Shown here piece after piece: positions 57,820-64,000 of a DNA stretch of 64,000 nucleotides. Position 1 is the first letter of the stretch. Each line of letters starts with the position of its first letter. The notes beneath the pieces were generated by a model. It was not told the origin of the DNA. It ran no database searches and saw nothing but the letters and a program-made list of their open reading frames with translations. The translations under genes were made by a program, and so were the position numbers. This DNA comes from Trissonchulus latispiculum (lineage: Eukaryota > Nematoda > Enoplea > Enoplida > Ironidae): the NCBI GenBank assembly GCA_030248195.1, contig JASAND010013174.1, positions 1 through 64,000 of the forward strand, read 5' to 3'.

Positions 57820-58690
57820 ACAAAAACATGAAGAAAATAGGACCGTTAAAACCAAGTGCGTATTGTAACACATGTGTGACCTTTGGAAAAAACTCCTAAA
57901 AGTCCAAATGTTCAAGATCCCACCCCTGCACAGGGCGGGCGCCGGGCGGTTCTCCAGAAATGTTCCACCCATGTTCCATCCGAAATCGCCGCTCCGAGTT
58001 TTTTTGGGTGCATTAACTTTTGCCACAAATAGGTATGTTTAAGCATCAATCCAGCCATTTTGAGAACTTTTATCGTTGCTCGATACAATTTTTGGCTCAT
58101 TTTTTTGAAAAATCCCCTGGAAATTCCGCGGAAAAATCCTAAAAGTACACTGTTCCCACGGTCCACATACGTTTTTATGTTTGATATAATCACCTCTGTG
58201 GCTTACTTCTAGGCCAAAATTTATGGGGGTAATCGAAAATGGGGGCCATATTTTTTGACGTTTTTAGTTTTTTGTGTAAAAAGACTGCTAAATATCGCAA
58301 AAAACTAATTTTAGGTGTTTCTCAAGCTAAAATAATGTAAATTGCGTTAAAACTCCGGCGACGCCGGAAAATTTTTTGAACATTTAATGTAGAAGTGATA
58401 AAATTTAGCACTTTTTTCGGTTATTGGGGGGAGGTTGGAATTTATGGGGGGAACCTTCCGAATGGGGGGCCCACCCCCCACAGTATAAGTAAGCCAGATC
58501 TCTTATTTTTTCTGATCCCTTTGGCGTGTGCGGAAGGTGTGTTATGCAGAATGTTAAGCAGTAATCTGGGGTTTTCGCTCGATCCCGCCCCCACGTTAGG
58601 CTCCTCCCACTTATTTTGAGATGCTCATAAATTGCCAAATTTTAAGGATTTGTGGTCAGTCTTTAGTCTGCTTAGTTATAACAGTACGTA
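57820..58690. other. Repeat-derived stretch
   Basis: About 58215-58470 has paired G-run phrases (tatgggggtaatcg, tttatggggggaacc) and a ccggcgacgccgg hairpin followed by AAAATTTTTT, resembling module B. No bounded element or gene. Confidence 0.4.
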
Positions 58691-60348
58691 TAGTCAATCG
58701 GGAAAAAAACGCCATGTTTTCAAACTTCTGGGCGTGTAGAACTCATTTTTTGGAATTATGGGAAAATTCTTGTAGTTTGAAGAATGGCAACCCCTACGGA
58801 TTATTTTCATGTATTAATGACTTCTCTGCACTGTAGCAATAGAGAGTACTTTGTGATTTATTTCCTGGGAAAAAAACCAAAATCGGGAAAAAAAGCCAGT
58901 CATCGGGGAAAAAGCCACTTTGGTCGAAGCATATCCTGAAGGCGTAGACCAATTCTGAGTGTTCCAACTTGTTCAGCGTCGCTTATTTATATACTCTAGA
59001 TTTGTTGTTTACCGAGGCAAATTGCCTTCGTAAAGCATTTAATAGAACTTTTTAGTTTGCAGCATAAACTGGCTAGGTTTCGTCAAATATAACGTAAACA
59101 TTCAAATTTTTTAAAAACGTGCTAAAACGAAGGCTAACCACAAAATAGTGTTTTCCAATGAATTCGTGATGCTCTTTTTGGCCAAATGTGCCAGTTTCAG
59201 GATGAAATGTGGAGTGTAGCGGTCAAAACAACTGACATGACATATTAGTCCAAAAGTTGCTCATTTCAGGGACTATCCACCTAAAAACGGTATTGCTTTG
59301 TAAAACTTGAATTGCTGATTATTTTCATAATAGTTATCATGCCAGAAATCCAGAAAAACTGCTCACTATGGGTCTCGCAAGCGACTGGCTTTTTTTCCCG
59401 ATGGGTCAAAATCATCGGGAATAAAGCCACACCTGCCCAGAGACAACGTGACATTCTGAACTGTTTGCAATTGTATGAGGATAAAGCCAGACATGTTCTC
59501 TCTTGATTGCAATAGAAATTATTCAGATAGCGCTATTGATGCTAAAGTTATGAATTTTTGAAACATTACCGTTTTCCCGCCTTTTCAGGAACAAAATTTT
59601 AAATGTCGACCCCGCCGTTGGGATCTCTTTAACTTTATCCCCCCCAACTAGTTTGGGGGGGATAAAGTTAAATTGGGGTCAGCAATCAAAATTTGTGTAA
59701 ATGGGAAACAATATAAACTTGGCGTCCTTTTAGTAGTCATTAGAAGTTGTTCCATCAGAAGATGAACACAATTTGAATAAAGTTATTTCGTTTCGTTAGT
59801 TCAGTATATATAAGCTTACATGTTAAGCTTACAAGTTTAGCCTATACTGAGCTAACGAAAAGCTGAATTGAAAAACGGATGTCAGATTCGTGCTCAGCGC
59901 CACCGAAAACCCCTGTATGCAAGTTTTCAGCAAATGTTTTTTCAAAAAATTATTCGTTTCCCCTTGGTCCCCCCTTACCAAACTTAAATTTAAAATGTTA
60001 AAAAAATTTTTAAAATTTTAAATTTTTTAATTCATCAGGCTCCAATATGAAGCCATACAATAAATAATACAATAAAACACAATGTGACACTGAATTAGTG
60101 CTTTTAGGCAGGCTTTAATTTTGGGGGGATAAAGTTTAATTGGGGTTCTGGGGGGGGGGGGATAAAGTTAAATTGGTCCCGCCGTTGACTATAGAGGAGA
60201 GCTAGAAAGCTAAAAATCGGCGTGTGGGCTTATATTGAGGTCGCCATTCTACACGCCAAATATTACTGCAATAGCTTCACCCGTTAGGCCACAGCAGTCG
60301 TGGCTTTTTTCCCCGAAATTTTGACGTGGCTTTTTTCCCGATTGACTA
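58691..60348. mobile_element. TAGTC-type element with GGGAAAAAAGCCA words
   Basis: Ends TAGTCAATCGGGAAAAA and TTTTTCCCGATTGACTA, exact inverted repeats over at least 17 bp, flanked by TA. The words CGGGAAAAAAGCCA and TGGCTTTTTTCCCG recur at 58699, 58868-58920, 59388-59430 and 60302-60341. It hosts a Mutator-like insert at 59621-60177. Confidence 0.9.
59621..60177. mobile_element. Mutator-like MITE, nested
   Basis: A 557-bp insert flanked by the exact 10-bp direct repeat cccgccgttg (59611-59620 and 60178-60187). The ends resemble each other as inverted TTTAACTTTATCCCCCCC. The core contains the AAGCTTACA / GCTAACGAAAAGCTGAAT palindrome also present in the elements at 60563 and 61381. Confidence 0.8.
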
Positions 60349-60562
60349 TATGTGCAGAAAATATGCAAATTTTGCTGAATTATGGGCGATTTTGGCCGCT
60401 TTAGGCTCCGCCCCACTCCCGCACTTCTAATTTTTTTCGCTTATTAAAAGCCCATTGTAGCTATTAACAGACATATCTTGAGCCAAGTCTGTTTGCGTCC
60501 TTGTTTGCTTGATTTCCTGGTCATGTTTCCTGTTAATCCGATGATTTGTGGTTCGAATGTCT

Positions 60563-61129
60563 TGTCGGGTCTTTTCCAGATTACCACCCCGTCCACTCAA
60601 ATTCTTAAATCTTGACCAACTGAGCTGAAAATTTTTATGGGTATGTTTCCGACACGCTGAGTTAAAATATCGCAAAGTTTTTCGATTTTGCGAATTTCGA
60701 TTTTTTCGATTCGCAAGAGGGGTACCAAGGAAAACCGAAAAAGTTTTTGTCGCCGATTTTGCTGAAACGTTTAATTAAGTGTTTTCTGGGCCGCTGAACA
60801 TGAATATGAAGTCCGTTTTTCGGTTAAGCTTTTCGTTAGCTACAACCTCAGCTTACAACTTTGGCTTATATCAAGCTAACGAATAGGTGAATTGAAAAAC
60901 TGACTTCAGATTCGAGTTCAGCGGCCCAGAAAACCCATATATGAAACTTTTCAGCAAAATCGGCGACAAAAAAGTTTTCGGTTTTCCTTGGTTCCCTCTT
61001 GCGAATCGAAAAAATCGAAATTTGCGAAATCGAAAATGGTCAAAAACATACCCATAACAAATTTCTGCTCAATAAGTCAAGGTTTAAGAATTTTGAGTGG
61101 TGGAGGGGTAATCTGGAAAAGACCCGCCT
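60563..61129. mobile_element. 567-bp fold-back element
   Basis: Near-perfect arms of about 280 bp begin gtcgggtcttttccagatta and end in the inverse at 61129. They meet near 60860 at the shared gcttttcgttagct / agctaacga core. No gene; the two opposing frames are mirror images. Confidence 0.88.
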
Positions 61130-61380
61130 TGTCTATACGTATATACTAATTATCTACTTATTGCCTTCTATTTTCAATTTTAGGCATAAAAGACTAGATC
61201 AAAATAATAACTTAGAGAGTAATGTAGTAGCTTTGAAGTCTCCTCCTTTGTGTCTCAGTTTTTTTCTGAGACTTGCACGTTTATCATAGACAAATCTATG
61301 TGCTTCTGTCAATTGCATCGGTCTCCTATATAAGCTTAGACAGTAAGCTACGTATTAAACACAAATATGTAGAATGTTGG

Positions 61381-61990
61381 GGGTCTCTTGCGCAATTCCC
61401 CCCCCAGCCCTAACTTTTTATTTTTTTGACCAATAACTTTGAAATTTGGTGTGGGTGCATACTAGAGGCTGATGAAATCAAAAATTAAAAAATTTTAAAG
61501 TTTTAAAAAAATTTTAAAATTTTAGTTTGGTAAGGGGGGACCAAGGGGAGCCAAAAAATTTTTTGAAAAAAATTTTGCTGAAAACTTGCATACAGGGGTT
61601 TCATGGGGCGCTGAGCACGAATCTGAAGTCCGTTTTTCGATTCCGCTTTTCGTTAGATCAGGATAAGCTTACATCTTAAGCTTACAACTTTAGCTTATAC
61701 TGCGCTAACGAAAAGCTGAATCGAAAAACGGACTTCAGATTCGTGCTCAGCGCCCCAGAAAACCCTTGTATGCAAGTTTTCAGCAAAAGTTTTTTCAAAA
61801 AATTTTTTGGTTCCCCTTGGTCCCCCCTTACCAAACTAAAATTTTAAAATTTTAAAAATTTTTTAAAAACTTTAAAATTTTTTAATTTTTGAATTCATCA
61901 GCCTTTAGTTATGCACCCACACCAAATTTCAAAGTTATTGGTCAAAAAACTAAAAAGTTAGGGATGGGGGGGGAATTGCGCAAGAGACCC
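61381..61990. mobile_element. Mutator-like fold-back MITE
   Basis: A 610-bp palindrome with ends GGGTCTCTTGCGCAATTC and its inverse, and an exact 9-bp target duplication gaatgttgg (61372-61380 and 61991-61999). Nine-bp duplication plus very long inverted repeats fits Mutator-like elements. The centre near 61687 holds aagcttacatcttaagctta. Confidence 0.94.
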
Positions 61991-62119
61991 GAATGTTGGC
62001 ACAGGTTCAATTTTTGTTGCCTGCATATACAAATGTCTATTTAATAATGTATATACATGGTTACTTTCACCATAACAATTAATTCGGTATATATATATAT
62101 ACAGTTTATGTAACAAAAA

Positions 62120-62776
62120 TTATATGGTATATCGTCTGCAGAAGGGAATCTGTAGCAGTCTGGAAGACGATATTAAGCTGGTGGACGGGAACGTCGGCGG
62201 GAAGTCTGGGCAAGTTCTCAGGGTAGCCGTTGAGGACTGACTGCCACTGGTAATGGAATAGGCAGACTTGTAGGAGCCGCCCATTGACGCGTCATAGTAC
62301 GCTGTGGACGTGGACGTTAGGGTAGAGCAGCTCCAGCTTAGTTTGGGAATCCGGGGCGGCTGGCGGAAGGAGGAACGGTCCTCCGGGTAGTGCTCTGCTG
62401 CTGCTGCTAGCCGGTCCGGCTTTAGAGTGACCAGTGGCGTGCCAGGCCTCCTTGGCGAGTGGACAGTGGTCAACGCACCGGGTGGTCCAGTCCTACGCCG
62501 ATAGGACCCGGGAGTGAAATAGTCTAGAAAATCTGGACAGGTGGTACCGTGGTCCTCTCCGCCGCCGAGTGTGGGCGACAGTTTTCGCCTTATGATCAGA
62601 TTTGCCAGACAGTGCACTGTGGCGCACAACAGTAGCAACAGTGCGATGGCGGCGATTACCAGCAGGGCGATGCGAATGTCGTCAAAGGTGTCGCGTGTCA
62701 GCTCTGTGTCATAGGGAGGGGCTCCGCTGCTGCTTGGACTGGTGTTAGCTGTTGACGTTGACGCTGATAGGCTCAT
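62120..62776 (-). CDS. Unrecognised single-pass membrane protein
   Basis: A 218-codon intronless frame, distinctly GC-richer than its surroundings. Residues 1-34 are Ser/Thr/Pro-rich with a sequon (NTS, 11-13). Residues about 36-60 form one strongly hydrophobic helix (IALLVIAAIALLLLLCATV). RRK follows, so the N-terminus is predicted outside and the 155-residue tail cytoplasmic. The tail is rich in Ser, Thr, Pro and Arg, with SYRRRTGPPG, SPRRPGTP and a Ser/Thr-dense stretch near 150-180. Such tails often carry phosphorylation and adaptor sites, but none is identified. The start follows an in-frame TGA six codons upstream. I recognise no family. If the TMEM9-like gene continues rightwards past the window, this gene lies antisense in its intron. 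Confidence 0.72.
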   Translation of the reverse strand: MSLSASTSTANTSPSSSGAPPYDTELTRDTFDDIRIALLVIAAIALLLLLCATVHCLANLIIRRKLSPTLGGGEDHGTTCPDFLDYFTPGSYRRRTGPPGALTTVHSPRRPGTPLVTLKPDRLAAAAEHYPEDRSSFRQPPRIPKLSWSCSTLTSTSTAYYDASMGGSYKSAYSITSGSQSSTATLRTCPDFPPTFPSTSLISSSRLLQIPFCRRYTI

Positions 62777-64000
62777 CTTATTTGAGTCAGATCATACTTG
62801 ATTTTCCTTAAATAGTAGTTCTCCGTAGTTGGCAGTACGTTCGTATAAAAACTGAGATATTTGCGACGTTCCCGGCAATAAAAATAGGATAGTATTAAAA
62901 TAGGCAGAACTAGTAGCTACTACGTGCTGCATGATGAAACTAAATAAATGAACAAGGGTTAATCTGTTATCCATGTGCTGCAGATGCTGTGTAGAGACAG
63001 TTGTAGAGAAAGCAATGATATTAAGCTATAGTAGTCAGAAGTAATGTTTTTAAAGGTTTGATTTATATACCAGCTTTAAGCGTTGGCCTTTTTTGATTGG
63101 AAATATATATATTTTTAATAGTAATTCCTTAATTTTTTGCGTTCTGCCTGCGTACAAGTTAAATGAAAGCTAACGATTGTATTTCTGAAAAAATAGAAAT
63201 TAAATCGTATGATAAATGTATAAATAAATATGCTTGTTTTAACTTAAAATCAAAAAGTTAAAAAAATTGTTTCCTGTGTTTTCTTAACTGAACTGGTATC
63301 TCAAAATACTTACATATTTTGCGTCTACTTAGTTTCCCCACTTTGCAAAATAACTTTGTGGCAAAGTAAACAGAAGTCTAAATAAATAGCCAAATGTATG
63401 GAGATTCTTTTGTGAAATGAAACCAGAGAATAGAAAGAACTGAGATGCTTAAAAAATTCTAGGCGTTGCTTTCGTATATATATACACTTATATGGAAACG
63501 GCTTGTCAGTCAATCATTGCTTCAAATGGACTTTTTTGAGGGGCGCTAAAGGCACGTCTTTAATTTGCTTTTGTGTATCCCCAGAGTGAAATTTGAAGAG
63601 TAGCTCCTGTTGCGCACTTGAAAAACAGTTGGGGTGCGGCTGGGGTGAGATAATTTTATCAACTGATTTGTCACGAGAACTCTAAGTCCTAACAATTTGG
63701 GAAGTTCATTTTATCAATAGACTCACTGCTAATTACGTGTGTAAGGAACTTAACTACGTATTTGTACGTTTAATTTTCGTAACAAGTGACTTTTTTTCAG
63801 ACAGTATTTGAAATGAACTAAAATGCGTAACTAAATACATAATAAATAGCGATTGTATGATGTAACTTGTATTTGGCCAAATATATAATTTTTTTGTTGT
63901 TGTTGTTAACTCTATTTCTCTACTATTCTATTAACTATATATTAAAGTTCTTTTCTTATATAACTGTTCAAGGAAAAGAAAATGTTTAAGAGCAAATTTA
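62777..64000. other. AT-rich flank
   Basis: Upstream of the membrane-protein gene. 62792-62974 on the minus strand is a 60-codon frame, in phase with the gene and separated from it by one TGA; probably 5' UTR. Nothing else recognised to the window end, apart from TATATA runs near 63105 and 63475 and a TTG run at 63893-63907. Confidence 0.4.

Noticed and set aside
59312..59506. Transmembrane exon of the TMEM9-like gene (LIIFIIVIM...)
   Set aside because: No acceptor in the required phase; it lies inside a TAGTC-type element and continues into its GGGAAAAAAGCCA words.

Overview
This window is nuclear DNA from an animal, most likely an invertebrate. The genes are split by spliceosomal introns with short TTTCAG/TTTTAG acceptors, intergenic DNA is AT-rich, and every recognisable gene belongs to an animal family. 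The terse acceptors recall nematodes and other ecdysozoans, but the species cannot be named from the sequence. There is no operon, CRISPR array or bacterial gene.

Genes. (1) Minus strand, about 1.0-6.7 kb: a secreted or surface protein with one complete von Willebrand A (VWA) domain, a 526-codon Thr/Asn-rich linker carrying about 55 N-glycosylation sequons, and a second VWA domain. Six exons are proposed. The 5' end is missing, and the last junction is uncertain. (2) Plus strand, 21.4-25.3 kb: a three-exon, 438-residue rhodopsin-family GPCR resembling FMRFamide/neuropeptide receptors, with an altered DRY motif. (3) Plus strand, 51.3-55.8 kb: two internal exons of a TMEM9-like lysosomal/endosomal membrane protein, separated by a 4.2 kb intron full of transposons. 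(4) Minus strand, 62.1-62.8 kb: an unrecognised 218-residue single-pass membrane protein. A 5'-truncated LINE reverse transcriptase end lies at 42.5-43.2 kb. A possible orphan exon lies at 25.5 kb.

Layout. 0-6.7 kb is the VWA gene. 6.7-8.1 kb is a 1.4 kb palindrome against its upstream exon. 8.2-18 kb is quiet AT-rich DNA. 18-20.3 kb has a SINE and two hairpin MITEs. 21.4-25.3 kb is the GPCR with a doubly nested element in its second intron. 25.7-31 kb is unclear intergenic DNA with old repeats. 31-62 kb is dense nested transposon territory. The last 2 kb holds the small membrane protein gene.

Mobile elements. All are non-autonomous; no complete transposase is visible. Many boundaries are fixed by exact target duplications: 8 bp (hAT-like), TTAA (piggyBac-like), 9-10 bp (Mutator-like) and TA (termini TAGTC). 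Three patterns stand out. Each terminal-repeat family carries its own short word repeated inside its ends. Several families with different ends share the same two internal hairpin modules. At 35.9-39.4 kb the insertions nest three deep and their order can be read.
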